Shown here: positions 9,651 to 19,206 of the stretch, one piece after another | How positions within the stretch are numbered: position 1 is the stretch's first letter | How the letters are laid out: every line of letters starts with the position of its first letter | Source of the DNA: Metallosphaera sedula DSM 5348 | GTDB lineage: Archaea > Thermoproteota > Thermoprotei_A > Sulfolobales > Sulfolobaceae | DNA: 64,000 nucleotides | Reading direction: 5' to 3' | Assembly (NCBI RefSeq): GCF_000016605.1 | Contig: NC_009440.1 | Location: 1,563,789-1,627,788, forward strand | Made by a program: the position numbers and the translations under genes | Notes under the pieces: generated by a model | What the model was told of the DNA's origin: nothing | Seen by the model: the letters and a program-made list of their open reading frames with translations, nothing else | Databases searched by the model: none

Positions 9651-10768
9651 ACTGTTTCGACAGGTTAAAGAAAGCCTTTTCGTCCTTTACAGAGAAACTT
9701 TCCAATAAGTTCGAGAAAGAGGAACCTAGGGAGGAACAAAAACAGGAGGAAAATGTTCCTCAAATCTCTCCTTCTCAAGCTCAACCCTCACAAGAGACTG
9801 TGTCTCAGCCACCACAGGAACCAACGCCTCAACCAGCTCAACCGGTACAGTCTAGGAAAGAGGTTGAGGAAAAACCCAAGGAGAAGGAGTCCAAGTCTGG
9901 CTTCTTTAGTTTCTTCAAGTACAGGGAAATTAAGGAGGAGGACATCTCTGACCTCATTGAGGAGCTCAGGATAGAACTCCTTGAAGATGACGTCTCCCTC
10001 GAGGTAACGGATAAGATCTTAGAGGACCTGAAGAACACCCTTGTGGGTCAGAAGGTCTCAAGAAGGGAAAACATTGAGGAGCTTATACAGGAGTCACTAA
10101 AAAAATCACTAAGGGAGATTCTAAGAAAAAATTACAGAGAAAGAGACATGATTGAAACCATTAAGAGTTCCAAGAAACCCTACGTTATAGTGTTCTTTGG
10201 AGTTAACGGCGTGGGGAAGACGACCACAATTGCAAAGTTCGCCATGTTACTTAGGAAGAATGGGTTATCCGTGATCATAGCTGCTTCAGACACCTTCAGG
10301 GCAGCGGCTCAGGAACAGCTCGCCTATCATGCAACTAAACTCGAGGTTCCACTGGTCAAGGGAAAATATGGGGGAGATCCAGCCTCAGTGGCCTTTGACG
10401 CAATCCAGTCCGCCAAGAGTAGAGGTATAGACGTAGTCCTAGTGGACACGGCCGGAAGGATGCATACCGACAAGGACTTAACGGAGGAACTCAAGAGAGT
10501 GGTAAGGGTAGCCAAGCCAGACCTCAAGATCCTTGTTCTAGATTCGCTGGCAGGAAATGATGCACTACAACAGGCTGAGTATTTCGAGAAGAACGTGGGG
10601 TATGACGCCGTTATCCTCACGAAGGTTGATGCAGACGCCAAGGGAGGAGTAGCCCTTTCTCTGGCATATAAGCTGGGGAAACCCGTGATCTATCTGGGAA
10701 TGGGTCAGGATTACGAATCCCTTATTAAGTTTGACCCAGATTGGTTCGCGGACAGATTATTAAGTTAA
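9647..10768 (+). CDS. ftsY: signal recognition particle receptor FtsY
   Basis: The 373-residue SRP GTPase has a low-complexity, Q/P/E-rich N-terminal region (about 20-85), an N domain, then the NG GTPase core: G1 GVNGVGKTTT, G2 DTFRAAAQEQL, G3 VDTAGR, G4 TKVDADAKGG and the closing GQDYESLIKFDPDWF. It receives ribosome-SRP complexes at the membrane and delivers them to SecYE. The start is a GTG at 9647, overlapping the prefoldin stop by 4 nt; no better in-frame start follows closely. It is the last gene of the operon that begins with S19e. Confidence 0.95.
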   Translation: MNCFDRLKKAFSSFTEKLSNKFEKEEPREEQKQEENVPQISPSQAQPSQETVSQPPQEPTPQPAQPVQSRKEVEEKPKEKESKSGFFSFFKYREIKEEDISDLIEELRIELLEDDVSLEVTDKILEDLKNTLVGQKVSRRENIEELIQESLKKSLREILRKNYRERDMIETIKSSKKPYVIVFFGVNGVGKTTTIAKFAMLLRKNGLSVIIAASDTFRAAAQEQLAYHATKLEVPLVKGKYGGDPASVAFDAIQSAKSRGIDVVLVDTAGRMHTDKDLTEELKRVVRVAKPDLKILVLDSLAGNDALQQAEYFEKNVGYDAVILTKVDADAKGGVALSLAYKLGKPVIYLGMGQDYESLIKFDPDWFADRLLS

Positions 10769-10817
10769 GATCCATTTTCGTATACCTAGGCAAGTAGTTC
10801 ATTCCACGGCCTCTCAG

Positions 10818-10827
10818 TTAAATTAAT
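10818..10827 (+). promoter_or_regulatory. TATA box of the secE-spt5-ribosomal operon
   Basis: TTAAATTAAT centred near 10822 places the start site near 10848, just before the ATG at 10852. It separates this operon from ftsY. Confidence 0.5.
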
Positions 10828-10851
10828 ATTTTCACGGGAAAGATAGTGAGT

Positions 10852-11031
10852 ATGGGCTTAGCTGATAGGATAAAGAAACTCAGGGAAGATTGGAAAAGGA
10901 TAATCAGCGTCGCCAAGAAACCAGACAAGAGCATGTTCTACCTGAACTTGAGAGTAACACTTATTGTCCTTCTCTTCGTAGGCTTACTGGCATTTCTAGT
11001 CCAATTAGCCTTCTCTATTCTTCTAGGTTAG
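10852..11031 (+). CDS. secE: preprotein translocase subunit SecE
   Basis: The 59-residue protein has a basic amphipathic N-terminal helix (GLADRIKKLREDWKRIISVAKKPDK) and one C-terminal transmembrane helix (about 36-58), the minimal archaeal SecE/Sec61-gamma. It clamps SecY in the translocon. I chose the ATG at 10852 over the upstream GTG (10846) because of the TATA spacing and the usual N terminus. It heads the operon with Spt5, in the conserved secE-spt5-rpl11-rpl1-rpl10-rpl12 order. Confidence 0.92.
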   Translation: MGLADRIKKLREDWKRIISVAKKPDKSMFYLNLRVTLIVLLFVGLLAFLVQLAFSILLG

Positions 11032-11042
11032 AGGGATGCTAA

Positions 11043-11504
11043 GTGGAAGCACCGAAAGTTAGGAACTTCTATGCCGTGAAGGTTACAGGGGGTCAGGAAA
11101 TAAGTGTCGCAATTATGCTTGAGGAGAGAATTAAGACAAACGGCATTGGAGACGTTTACTCCATCATAGTCCCGCCAGGACTCAAGGGATATGTTATTGT
11201 GGAGAGTTCTGGTCCACATGTGGTGAAGTTCATCATCGCTGGTATCAGGCATGTGAGAGGCGTTGCCCCTGGGCTTGTTCCCAAGGATGACATTATGAAG
11301 ATGGTATCAAAGAAGCAGACAGGTCCTTCCATAAAGACAGGTGACATGGTGGAGGTCGTGTCAGGCCCATTCAGGGGAATGCAGGCCCAGGTCATGAGTT
11401 ATAATGCGGATCGCGGAGAAGTAGTTTTAAATATACTAGAATCGGCCTTTCCTCTACAGGTAACAATACCTGTAGACCAAATTAGACCCGTTAAAAAGAC
11501 GTAA
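11043..11504 (+). CDS. spt5: transcription elongation factor Spt5 (NusG homologue)
   Basis: The 153-residue protein has an NGN domain (about 1-90, including YAVKVTGGQE and the VESSGPHVVKFIIAGIRHVRG segment) and one KOW domain (about 95-150: TGDMVEVVSGPFRGMQAQV). It binds the RNA polymerase clamp, with Spt4, and raises processivity. It begins with GTG 11 nt after secE. The NGN plus single-KOW length is standard for archaea. Confidence 0.94.
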   Translation: MEAPKVRNFYAVKVTGGQEISVAIMLEERIKTNGIGDVYSIIVPPGLKGYVIVESSGPHVVKFIIAGIRHVRGVAPGLVPKDDIMKMVSKKQTGPSIKTGDMVEVVSGPFRGMQAQVMSYNADRGEVVLNILESAFPLQVTIPVDQIRPVKKT

Positions 11505-11515
11505 GGTGAAATTTC

Positions 11516-12022
11516 ATGGCTAAAAAATCCATAAAAGTAGTGGTAGAGGGAGGGAACGTAAAACCCGGTCCACCCCTCGCCCCAACCCTATCCCAACTTG
11601 GGTTAAACGTTGGGGAAGTGGTCAAGAAGATAAATGAGGCCACGTCTCAGTTCAAGGGGATGACAGTCCCCGTCACACTGGACGTGGACACGGACACTAA
11701 GAAGTATGAGGTGTCCGTGGGAGTTCCGACCACTACTTCTCTCCTTGTGAAGAAGGCAGGAGCAAGCGGTCCATCTGGGGATCCAGAGCACAAGAAAATA
11801 GGTAACATCTCCATGGATGATGTGATTGAGGTCGCTATCTCGAAGAAGCCATCCCTAACAGCCAAGGAACTGAAGGGAGCTGTGAAGAGTATCCTGGGAA
11901 CAGCTAAATCAATTGGCCTAACAGTGGATAACAAGGATCCCAAGCTAGTGGTGAGAGAAGTAGAAGAAGGTAAATATGACGATAAGATAAAGGAAATGGA
12001 GGAAAAGTGGTCTTCAGGGTGA
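11516..12022 (+). CDS. rpl11: 50S ribosomal protein L11
   Basis: The 168-residue protein contains the L11 N-terminal proline-rich segment ([21 protein letters not shown]), the hinge, and the rRNA-binding C-terminal domain with [20 protein letters not shown]. It forms the GTPase-associated centre with 23S rRNA and the L10/L12 stalk. A clear GGTGA lies 6 nt before the ATG. The C-terminal extension of about 25 acidic/charged residues is typical for Sulfolobales. Confidence 0.95.
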   Translation: MAKKSIKVVVEGGNVKPGPPLAPTLSQLGLNVGEVVKKINEATSQFKGMTVPVTLDVDTDTKKYEVSVGVPTTTSLLVKKAGASGPSGDPEHKKIGNISMDDVIEVAISKKPSLTAKELKGAVKSILGTAKSIGLTVDNKDPKLVVREVEEGKYDDKIKEMEEKWSSG

Positions 12023-12026
12023 TTAA

Positions 12027-12683
12027 ATGATAGTCCCAAAGGAGAAAATTGAGGAGGCAGTTAAGCAGGCACTCTCTAAGGAGAATAACCCCAAGAGGGG
12101 GTTCACACAAAGCGTCGAGTTGATCATCGCCTTTAAGGACGTGGACATGAAGAGGGGTGACATAAAGCTCAGGGAGGCAATAGTCCTACCGAAACCGCCA
12201 TCAAAGCCCAGGAACGTCCTTGTGGTTCCGTCGCTGGAACAGATGGAATCGGCAAAGAGGGCTGAACCCAACGTTATCCTGTCCAAGGAGGAACTTCAGA
12301 AACTCCAGGGCGCAAAGAGGGCCGTGAAGAAGCTAGCGAGTAAGAATCAATGGTTCCTTATAGCTCAGGACTCCATGTCCCTAGCAGGTAGGATCTTGGG
12401 TCCGTCCCTAGGACCCAGGGGGAAGTTTCCAACCCCCTTACCCTCATCTTCAGATGTTTCTGAGTACATTCTCAGATATAAGAGATCTACCCTAGTGAAA
12501 ACAAAGGACCAGCCACAGACCCAGACCTTCGTTGGAACCGAGGATCAGCCATCTGGGGACCTTGCGGAGAATGTGTTCGCTGTCCTCAATAGCATAGAGG
12601 GAAAGATAAAGGGGCCAGCCTACATCAAAGCTATATACGTGAAAACCTCTATGGGTAAACCAGTTCAGATTAATCTGAAGTGA
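12027..12683 (+). CDS. rpl1: 50S ribosomal protein L1
   Basis: The 218-residue protein has the two-domain L1 signature, including the central block with [17 protein letters not shown] that contacts rRNA. It forms the mobile L1 stalk at the E site. In archaea L1 is also known as the autogenous repressor of its operon; I did not recognise the mRNA target here. GGTGAT (12018-12023) overlaps the L11 stop and serves as Shine-Dalgarno. Confidence 0.95.
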   Translation: MIVPKEKIEEAVKQALSKENNPKRGFTQSVELIIAFKDVDMKRGDIKLREAIVLPKPPSKPRNVLVVPSLEQMESAKRAEPNVILSKEELQKLQGAKRAVKKLASKNQWFLIAQDSMSLAGRILGPSLGPRGKFPTPLPSSSDVSEYILRYKRSTLVKTKDQPQTQTFVGTEDQPSGDLAENVFAVLNSIEGKIKGPAYIKAIYVKTSMGKPVQINLK

Positions 12684-12688
12684 TCACC

Positions 12689-13678
12689 ATGAGCATAACA
12701 GAGGAAAGGAAAATCCCAAAATGGAAGATTGACGAAGTAGCTGAGCTAGAGGAAAAGATCAAGAACTCTAGCACCGTCATGATTGCTGACATCCAAGGAT
12801 TCCCCACAGACAAGCTACACGAGATTAGGAAAAAGTTAAGGGGAAAGGCAGAGATCAAAGTGACCAAGAACACCCTCTTCCTAATTGCTGCGAAGAGGGC
12901 AGGGATTGACGTCAGCAAAATCGAGAACTATATCACGGGGAGTAACGCCTTCATTTTCTCCAATGACAACCCCTTTGCGATCTCAATCTTCCTATCCAAG
13001 TTTAAGCTAAAGAGGTATCCAATGCCCGGAGACAAGGCGGACGAGGAGGTCGTGATTCCCGCAGGAGACACTGGAATGACTGCAGGACCAATACTCAGCA
13101 CCTTTGGAAAGCTCAAGGTTCAGACCAAGGTACAGGATGGTAAGGTTCATGTAGTGAAGGACACCGTGATCGCGAAGCCTGGGGATCCAATACCTCCTGA
13201 GGCTGCCCCAATACTTCAGAAGTTAGGAATAATGCCAGTCTACGTCAAGCTGAAACTTAAGGCTGCATATCACGAAGGGTTAGTTATACCAGTAAGTGAG
13301 CTGGAGATCAACCTAGATCAATATTCCTCCATGGTCGCAGAGGCCTCAAGAAATTCCCTAGCTCTAGGCGTCGAGATAGCCTACCCAGTGCCAGAGGTCC
13401 TCAAGTTGACCATAGGGAAGGCCCACATGAGAGCATTAGCCCTTGCTGGAGAGTCGGGCTTCCTAACTCCAGACACTGCCAACTCAGTCCTAAGCAGGGC
13501 AGTAGCCAAGGCCTACGCATTGGTCTCGGCCTTGGGTGGGAAGGTAGATCTAGGGGTAGAGGTTCCAAAACAACAGACGGTCCAGCAAGAGAAGAAGGAG
13601 GAGAAGAAGGAAGAGGAGGAGAAGAAGGGTCCAAGCGACGAGGACGTAGGAGGAGGACTCTCCTCCCTGTTCGGATAA
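12689..13678 (+). CDS. rpl10: 50S ribosomal protein L10 (P0)
   Basis: The 329-residue protein has the N-terminal rRNA-binding domain ([27 protein letters not shown]), the archaeal insertion ([19 protein letters not shown]), the helical spine that binds L12 dimers, and a highly charged tail ending [15 protein letters not shown] took the ATG at 12689 rather than the GTG at 12680, as that GTG belongs to a GTGATC Shine-Dalgarno. Its last 92 nt are nearly identical to the end of rpl12. Confidence 0.95.
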   Translation: MSITEERKIPKWKIDEVAELEEKIKNSSTVMIADIQGFPTDKLHEIRKKLRGKAEIKVTKNTLFLIAAKRAGIDVSKIENYITGSNAFIFSNDNPFAISIFLSKFKLKRYPMPGDKADEEVVIPAGDTGMTAGPILSTFGKLKVQTKVQDGKVHVVKDTVIAKPGDPIPPEAAPILQKLGIMPVYVKLKLKAAYHEGLVIPVSELEINLDQYSSMVAEASRNSLALGVEIAYPVPEVLKLTIGKAHMRALALAGESGFLTPDTANSVLSRAVAKAYALVSALGGKVDLGVEVPKQQTVQQEKKEEKKEEEEKKGPSDEDVGGGLSSLFG

Positions 13679-13683
13679 ATTAG
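13592..13683 (+). repeat. 3'-end repeat shared by rpl10 and rpl12, copy 1
   Basis: This stretch encodes the K/E-rich tail of L10 and runs past the stop codon. It matches 13944-14035 at a constant offset of 352 nt. The differences are confined to positions 13645-13651; the flanking 53 nt and 32 nt are identical, including wobble positions and the bases after the stop. Confidence 0.9.
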
Positions 13684-13689
13684 TTTTTT
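13684..13689 (+). terminator. T-run after rpl10
   Basis: Six T residues 5 nt after the L10 stop. The same stretch (TTTTTTAAAG) could be a TATA box for rpl12, whose ATG is about 33 nt downstream, so partial termination and re-initiation between L10 and L12 is possible. Confidence 0.35.
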
Positions 13690-13721
13690 AAAGCGGATCC
13701 ACCACTTCATAGGTGATCGAA

Positions 13722-14030
13722 ATGGAATACATATACGCAAGTTTGCTTTTGCACACAGCAAAGAAGGAAATAACTGAGGACGCAGTGAAAAGCGTACTCA
13801 GTGCTGCTGGAGTTGAGGTTGACGAGGTCAGAGTGAAGGCAGTAGTGGCTGCCCTAAAGGAGGTAAACATTGACGAAGTTCTAAAGAACGCTACCGCAAT
13901 GCCCGTCGCCGCTGCACCAGCTGCAGCTCCAGCACAGGAGGCAAAGAAGGAGGAGAAGAAGGAAGAGGAGGAGAAGAAGGGTCCAAGCGACGAGGAAATT
14001 GCTGGAGGACTCTCCTCCCTGTTCGGATAA
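13722..14030 (+). CDS. rpl12: 50S ribosomal protein L12 (P1)
   Basis: The 102-residue P1-type stalk protein has a helical dimerisation domain ([26 protein letters not shown]...), an alanine/proline hinge (about 62-75) and an acidic-basic tail ending [14 protein letters not shown], which recruits translational GTPases. I chose the ATG at 13722 with GGTGATC just upstream; the GTG at 13713 lies within that site. The C-terminal 28 residues are nearly the same as those of L10, as is normal for P0/P1, but here the DNA is identical as well. Confidence 0.95.
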   Translation: MEYIYASLLLHTAKKEITEDAVKSVLSAAGVEVDEVRVKAVVAALKEVNIDEVLKNATAMPVAAAPAAAPAQEAKKEEKKEEEEKKGPSDEEIAGGLSSLFG

Positions 14031-14035
14031 ATTAG
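13944..14035 (+). repeat. 3'-end repeat shared by rpl10 and rpl12, copy 2
   Basis: Second copy of the repeat at 13592-13683, covering the L12 tail codons, the stop and the first bases after it. Confidence 0.9.
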
Positions 14036-14039
14036 GTAG

Positions 14040-14045
14040 TTTTTT
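14040..14045 (+). terminator. T-run terminator after rpl12
   Basis: Six T residues 10 nt after the L12 stop, the usual archaeal intrinsic termination signal, followed directly by the alaS promoter. Confidence 0.5.
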
Positions 14046-14052
14046 AGAAGAC

Positions 14053-14060
14053 GTTTTAAT
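14053..14060 (+). promoter_or_regulatory. TATA box of alaS
   Basis: GTTTTAAT centred at 14056-14057 places the start near 14083, about 4 nt before the ATG at 14087; probably a leaderless mRNA. Confidence 0.5.
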
Positions 14061-14086
14061 CCTCTCGGGTTTTTATTCTACTCGAT

Positions 14087-16801
14087 ATGAAGGGAAATCA
14101 GGAGGAGTACAGGCTCAAGTTCTTTCTTGATCACGATTACCTAAGAAGGGAATGTAAGGTATGTAAAACTCCTTTCTGGAGCAAGGACAAGACCAGGGAG
14201 GACTGTGCAGATATCCCATGTTCAGACTACTACTTCCTGGACATGAAGGAGAGCAACCTCAATTGGAGCGTGAGTGAGGCTAGGAGGAGGTTCCTGGACT
14301 TCTTCAGGAGGAATGGGCACGAGATAATCCCACCGAAACCGGTGCTAGCAAGATGGAGAGAGGACCTCTACCTCACGATTGCGAGTATCGTTGATTTTCA
14401 GCCATATATCACGAGCGGGATCTCTCCACCACCTGCCAATCCCCTGGTCGTTTCACAACCCTGCATTAGAATGGATGACGTTGATAACGTTGGGATAACC
14501 TTCGGGAGACATCTCACGACCTTCGAGATGGGTGGTCATCATGCGTTCAACTACCCCGATAAGTTCCTGTATTGGAAGGATGAGACTGTTGCCTACGCCA
14601 AGGAGTTCTTCACGAAGGAGATGGGAATACCTGAGGAACTGCTCAACTTCAAGGAGTCCTGGTGGGAGGGAGGAGGAAATGCAGGACCGTCATTTGAAGT
14701 AACTGTGGGGGGGCTTGAGCTAGCAACCCTTGTGTTCATGCAATACGAGATAAGGGATGGAGAGTACGTACCCCTGAAGCTCAAGATCGTGGATACAGGA
14801 TACGGGATAGAGAGGCTCGCTTGGTTCACCCAGAAAACGCCAACTGCCTTCCACGCAATATATGGGGAGTTAGTGGACAAGTTTCTTGAAAAACTCGGTC
14901 TACCCAGCTTGAATCCAGATATGCTGAAAGTTGCGTCAAGGTTTGCAGGAAGGATTGACCCTGACGTTCCTTCCACGATCCAGGGACATAGGGAACAGGT
15001 CGCAAAGGCAATGGGTCTTCCCGTTAAGGAGGTTAGTGAGGAATTAACCAGGGCTGCCAGGGTGTTCCAAGTACTTGACCACACAAAGACGATTGCGCTC
15101 ATGCTTGGGGATGGCCTTGTCCCCTCAAGCGGAGGTGAAGGATACCTTGGAAGGCTGTTGATAAGGAGAGCCCTCAGGACCCTGAAGCTCTTGAACGTGG
15201 ATGTGAGACTCTCGGAGCTAGTGGATATGCAGATAGGCTTCTGGGGAAAGGACTTCACTCAACTCGTGAGGAACAGGGACTACATACTGGACGCAGTCAA
15301 CCTTGAACAGGAGAAGTTCAACGAGATACTCAACAGGATGAGCTCTGTGGTTAGCTCGCTTACCAAGAAGAAGGAGATTGGTGTTGAGGACCTGATCCAG
15401 CTGTACGACTCCCAGGGAATTCCCCCAGACCTGATGGCTGAGGAGATGAGGTCTAAGGGTCTTAAGGTTGAAGTTCCGCATAACTTCTACTCAATAGTCG
15501 CGAAGAGGCACCAGAGTGCTCCTGTCAAGAAGGAATGGGATACCACGAAGTTACCGCCAGAGGTTGTGAAACAGGTAAAGGACTTACCTCCAACGGAGAA
15601 GTTATACTACAAGGATCAATATGCCAGGAACTTTGAGGGCGTCATCGTTAAGTCTCTGGGTAAATACCTCGTGCTGGATAGGACCGTGTTCTACCCGGAG
15701 GGCGGTGGACAGTTGGGAGATCAGGGATGGCTTCTACTGGATGGACAAAGGGTAAAAGTTGTGGATACACAAAAGGTTGGTGATGTGGTAGTTCACGTTC
15801 TAGAGAGGGAGATCTCAGCGAAGGAAGGGGACAAGGTAAAGGGCGAGATCGACTGGGTCAGGAGGTTCAGGATGATGAGACACCACACCGGAACTCACGT
15901 TGTTCTAGCAGCCGCGAAGAAGCTCCTCGGTGATCACGTATGGCAGGCTGGCGCAGAGAAAACCCCAGAGAAGGCCAGGCTTGACATAACCCATCACAGG
16001 AACCTCACAAGGGAGGAGGTGAAAAGGATAGAGGAAATGGCCAACCTCGTCGTGGATGATAGGAGGCCCGTGACTCCATTTGAGATAAACAGGACTGAGG
16101 CCGAAACTAAGTACGGGGTCTCAATTTACGAGGGAGGAGTGCCCAACAAGGCAGTGATCAGGCTCCTTGAGATAAAGGACTGGGACGTGGAGAGCTGTGG
16201 AGGAACACACGTTGCAAACACTGCTGACATTGGCGGAATCAAGATAGTCAACGTTGAGAAAATACAGGATGGGATAATTAGGCTGGAGTACGTGGCTGGG
16301 GACGTCATCTCGTCTTATGCGGGGAACCTAGAGGACAAGCTTGAGGGGTTAGCGAGCAAACTTGAGACGTCAACCTCGCAGATTGAGAGCAGAGTTGAGA
16401 AATTGAAGGAAGAGAACGAGAGGATGAAGGAGTTAATAGCCTTCTACAGGAGGCAATACCTAGATGACCTTGAGAAACATGTGGAAACCAGGAACGTTGG
16501 GAAGGTCAAGATCGTGATACTACCAAGTCTGAAGGATGAGGATCTGGAGAGGGAGGCTATGAGGAGATTGACTTCAACTCAGGGAGTTGTTGTGATTCAC
16601 GTTAACCAGGTTAATGGGAAGCTACAGATAGAGATTGGAACTAGCAAGGACCTCAACGTGTCCACCGTCGTAACGGAGCTCGTAAAGGCGGGAGGAAAGG
16701 GAGGAGGAAGAGGGACCTTTGGATCAGTAATGATAGAGAAGGGAACAAAGGAGGAGGTAATTGATATCGTGGAGAGAGCAATTAAGGGAGGCAATTCTTG
16801 A
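14087..16801 (+). CDS. alaS: alanyl-tRNA synthetase
   Basis: The 904-residue enzyme has the archaeal AlaRS plan: an N-terminal extension with CxxC (CKVCKTPFW), the class II catalytic core (motif 1 around [31 protein letters not shown]), the alanine tRNA-recognition region, then the editing domain with HHTGTHV and CGGTHV, which supply the two histidines, cysteine and third histidine of the zinc site, and a C-terminal coiled-coil/C-Ala region rich in glycine ([11 protein letters not shown]). It charges tRNA-Ala and clears mischarged Ser/Gly. The downstream DUF434 frame overlaps its last 41 nt. Confidence 0.96.
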   Translation: MKGNQEEYRLKFFLDHDYLRRECKVCKTPFWSKDKTREDCADIPCSDYYFLDMKESNLNWSVSEARRRFLDFFRRNGHEIIPPKPVLARWREDLYLTIASIVDFQPYITSGISPPPANPLVVSQPCIRMDDVDNVGITFGRHLTTFEMGGHHAFNYPDKFLYWKDETVAYAKEFFTKEMGIPEELLNFKESWWEGGGNAGPSFEVTVGGLELATLVFMQYEIRDGEYVPLKLKIVDTGYGIERLAWFTQKTPTAFHAIYGELVDKFLEKLGLPSLNPDMLKVASRFAGRIDPDVPSTIQGHREQVAKAMGLPVKEVSEELTRAARVFQVLDHTKTIALMLGDGLVPSSGGEGYLGRLLIRRALRTLKLLNVDVRLSELVDMQIGFWGKDFTQLVRNRDYILDAVNLEQEKFNEILNRMSSVVSSLTKKKEIGVEDLIQLYDSQGIPPDLMAEEMRSKGLKVEVPHNFYSIVAKRHQSAPVKKEWDTTKLPPEVVKQVKDLPPTEKLYYKDQYARNFEGVIVKSLGKYLVLDRTVFYPEGGGQLGDQGWLLLDGQRVKVVDTQKVGDVVVHVLEREISAKEGDKVKGEIDWVRRFRMMRHHTGTHVVLAAAKKLLGDHVWQAGAEKTPEKARLDITHHRNLTREEVKRIEEMANLVVDDRRPVTPFEINRTEAETKYGVSIYEGGVPNKAVIRLLEIKDWDVESCGGTHVANTADIGGIKIVNVEKIQDGIIRLEYVAGDVISSYAGNLEDKLEGLASKLETSTSQIESRVEKLKEENERMKELIAFYRRQYLDDLEKHVETRNVGKVKIVILPSLKDEDLEREAMRRLTSTQGVVVIHVNQVNGKLQIEIGTSKDLNVSTVVTELVKAGGKGGGRGTFGSVMIEKGTKEEVIDIVERAIKGGNS

Positions 16802-17384
16802 TTATAGGTACCTTCTAGATAGGGGATATGGAAGCAAGCCCTCGCTGGATCTGGTAACGGGGAGATATGGACTAAACGGAGAGGAAAGACTTCTCCTTTT
16901 TAGATGTATTCATCCCAAGAAGGAGGTTGAGATGATCAAGGGTAAAGTGAAGTTGGAGGAACCCTTGATCTTGGATGGGTTCAACGTTGGCTTGAGTCTA
17001 GTGAACGCCTGGGATGGGGAACAGCTCTTCCTCTGCGACGACAACTTTGTAAGAGACCTCGGGCTAGGGAGAAAGAAGGGCGACTCAAGGTTAGTGAACG
17101 CCTTAGTGTCTGTGGGGGAGCTCCTAATCTCGCTTGGGCTAAAGTTCAGGATAGTTCTAGATTCTCAGGTTAGTATGAGCGGTGAGATAGCGGGGAAGTT
17201 AAGGAGGCTAGGTTTAGACGTGAGTGTCGTGAATAGGGCAGACAAGGAGATTATCGCGTCTCAGGGAACGTCAGTGACGAGCGACTTCGTTATCCTTCGT
17301 GAATCTACGAAGGTGTTTGACCTTGTGGGATCTTTCATGGTTGATAGTTTTGACGTGAATAAGGTTCAAGACTTTCTGGAATAA
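16761..17384 (+). CDS. DUF434 family protein
   Basis: The 207-residue protein starts with a DUF434 block ([36 protein letters not shown], about 14-50) followed by a second conserved archaeal domain ([12 protein letters not shown]..., about 70-205) that looks like a Rossmann-like alpha/beta fold with acidic residues. No function is established for either; the second part loosely resembles NYN/PIN-type nucleases, which is only an impression. The start is a TTG at 16761 inside alaS, preceded by GGAGGT; later starts would cut the first helix. The 41-nt overlap implies coupled translation with alaS. Confidence 0.72.
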   Translation: MISWREQLREAILDYRYLLDRGYGSKPSLDLVTGRYGLNGEERLLLFRCIHPKKEVEMIKGKVKLEEPLILDGFNVGLSLVNAWDGEQLFLCDDNFVRDLGLGRKKGDSRLVNALVSVGELLISLGLKFRIVLDSQVSMSGEIAGKLRRLGLDVSVVNRADKEIIASQGTSVTSDFVILRESTKVFDLVGSFMVDSFDVNKVQDFLE

Positions 17385-17396
17385 CAAAGTGAAAAG

Positions 17397-17487
<91 letters not shown>

Positions 17488-17583
17488 CTACAACTAAAGG
17501 GGAATACATCAAAAAAGATTTACTCTCATCAGCGATGCAGACATTTACCTTGTAACCACATGAAAGAAGTTGTTTTTAACGAG

Positions 17584-17600
17584 AGTCTTTAAAAAAGACT
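17584..17600 (-). terminator. hairpin at the 3' end of the LamG-type surface gene
   Basis: Perfect 7-bp inverted repeat (AGTCTTT / AAAGACT, 3-nt loop) overlapping the stop codon of the minus-strand gene. In RNA the loop side is U-rich. It could protect or terminate that transcript. Confidence 0.4.
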
Positions 17601-18939
17601 ATCCTATTATCCAGGTATTAGGCCCAGATTCCATCAAGTATGTAATGCTAGCATATTTATAATGACCTGATCCCGACGGCCAATACCAAACTATAGCAGA
17701 TAATATAGCTGGTGGAGAGGAGGATGGATACACAAAGTTCCAATAGACTATTCCGTTTAGAGACTGTTGAGCATGATTGATAGTCCAATTATACGCCATA
17801 GTATTATTATAATATGGACCATGAGTAAGCATAGTGGTAGATACGTTATAGAAAGATGTATCCGTGCCTGGACTATTGCTTTGTTTTGTCACTAAGAACG
17901 CTTGAGATATAGCGTCTGTAAAACTATTGGAACCAAAACTAATTTTCAACTCGGACCCATTAGTTTGACCAATAGGAAAAGCAACACTTCCAATAATTTT
18001 TCCAGTATCACTAAAAAGTATTACATTATTACCTGTTTGATGACCGTAAGTAAAGTTTAGGAAATACCAATTAAATGGAGATACTGAACCTAGAAGTTGG
18101 GGATTTCCATTGCTCTTACTGTAATTGGAACTAACGTAAATATTATATCCGCTTTGATATATTTTTAGATAGTAAAAATTGTTATTAGTAGTATTTAATG
18201 TGGCATAAAATATGGTAGAATTCGTTGTAGCATTACCCAGCGGTTCAAACCATAGACCTGTCTGAACTCCCTGGTTGTTGGTGAATAGATGAGGTGCTTG
18301 GAAATTCACTTGTTTACTATTTCCTAGATAATTGCCTGTGTGCGTTACAACATAAAGTCCTAAACCAGCATCAGCTGGGTTCACGAAGAAGTAGCCGAGC
18401 CTATACCACTTCCCGAACTCATGCGTTAAGACCCAGACCACAACGATCTGACCTGGCTTCACAACGAAATGTACAATATATGTCCCGGTGCTTGACGCGT
18501 TGTATGCTGGTACTCCTGACTTAAGTTGTTGCCCCTGTGGAGTATAAACAGGCGAATTAAGCGTGAAGTGGGGCAATATCTTAAGGCCTCCCGAGTAATT
18601 CATGAGAATAGTTGCGTTAGGATTTCCTTGGGGACTATACAGGTAAGTTCCCAGACCAGGCAAAGGATTAACCACGAATGGAACTAGAACCACATTCTTC
18701 ACTGGAGCAGAGTACCATAGTAGAAACGATACATTAAAATAAGTGTAGCTGGGCCCTATCCCCTTGAATGTTATAGGTGACACGAAGATCTCGGTTTGCT
18801 TCGATTGAGATACTACAATCTCATTTCCCGCAATTGTTGAGCCTTGGGTGGAAAAGTAAGAATTGTAAAGACCAAATACACCTATCGCTAGCATTAATGT
18901 AACGAGGACCACTAGAAGAGTTACCACCACTGACGGCAT
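17599..18939 (-). CDS. membrane-anchored surface protein with LamG-like C-terminal domain
   Basis: The 446-residue protein has an N-terminal hydrophobic helix (about 4-25) with no preceding K/R, so it is either a plain signal anchor or an unusual pilin-like signal. Residues 40-205 form a beta-rich domain shared with the gene at 19207: both have a PGQIVVVWVL / QGDIIVIWVL segment followed by RLGYFF / RIGYTF. Residues about 215-355 resemble a concanavalin-like LamG sandwich (GLWFEPLG, FYYLKIYQSGYNIYV, WYFLNFTYGH, GSVAFP). Many N-x-S/T sequons indicate exposure outside the cell. The DNA of the LamG part is visibly more AT-rich than the 5' half. A TTAAATAC box about 30 nt upstream suits a leaderless start. 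Divergent from the 19207-23351 operon. Function unknown; glycan binding is an inference. Confidence 0.75.
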   Translation of the reverse strand: MPSVVVTLLVVLVTLMLAIGVFGLYNSYFSTQGSTIAGNEIVVSQSKQTEIFVSPITFKGIGPSYTYFNVSFLLWYSAPVKNVVLVPFVVNPLPGLGTYLYSPQGNPNATILMNYSGGLKILPHFTLNSPVYTPQGQQLKSGVPAYNASSTGTYIVHFVVKPGQIVVVWVLTHEFGKWYRLGYFFVNPADAGLGLYVVTHTGNYLGNSKQVNFQAPHLFTNNQGVQTGLWFEPLGNATTNSTIFYATLNTTNNNFYYLKIYQSGYNIYVSSNYSKSNGNPQLLGSVSPFNWYFLNFTYGHQTGNNVILFSDTGKIIGSVAFPIGQTNGSELKISFGSNSFTDAISQAFLVTKQSNSPGTDTSFYNVSTTMLTHGPYYNNTMAYNWTINHAQQSLNGIVYWNFVYPSSSPPAILSAIVWYWPSGSGHYKYASITYLMESGPNTWIIG

Positions 18940-19206
18940 ATTATAAAATCAGTTAGCTAGTATTTAAGTCAATGAAGAGATTTCACGCGAAATCTGTGCC
19001 GAACCTGAGTCATCAGATCAAAACTTCTTAAATAGTTATAGATTTTGTTAATTTTTATATCGACATTGAAAATCAATTTTACTCGGTCTGAAAATGATCG
19101 GGAGCGGTTCCAAGGACTTATTCCGAAAACTCAACCCTAGCCAAGTTTTCCATCCCAATTCATTAAAACTTATTTACACTGAAGATTGCTATTTATATAG
19201 AAGTTC

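Noticed and set aside
13401-13870. Several minus-strand frames opposite rpl10 and rpl12
   Set aside because: They are shadows of the K/E-rich and alanine-rich coding strands (Ser/Pro/Phe-rich products).
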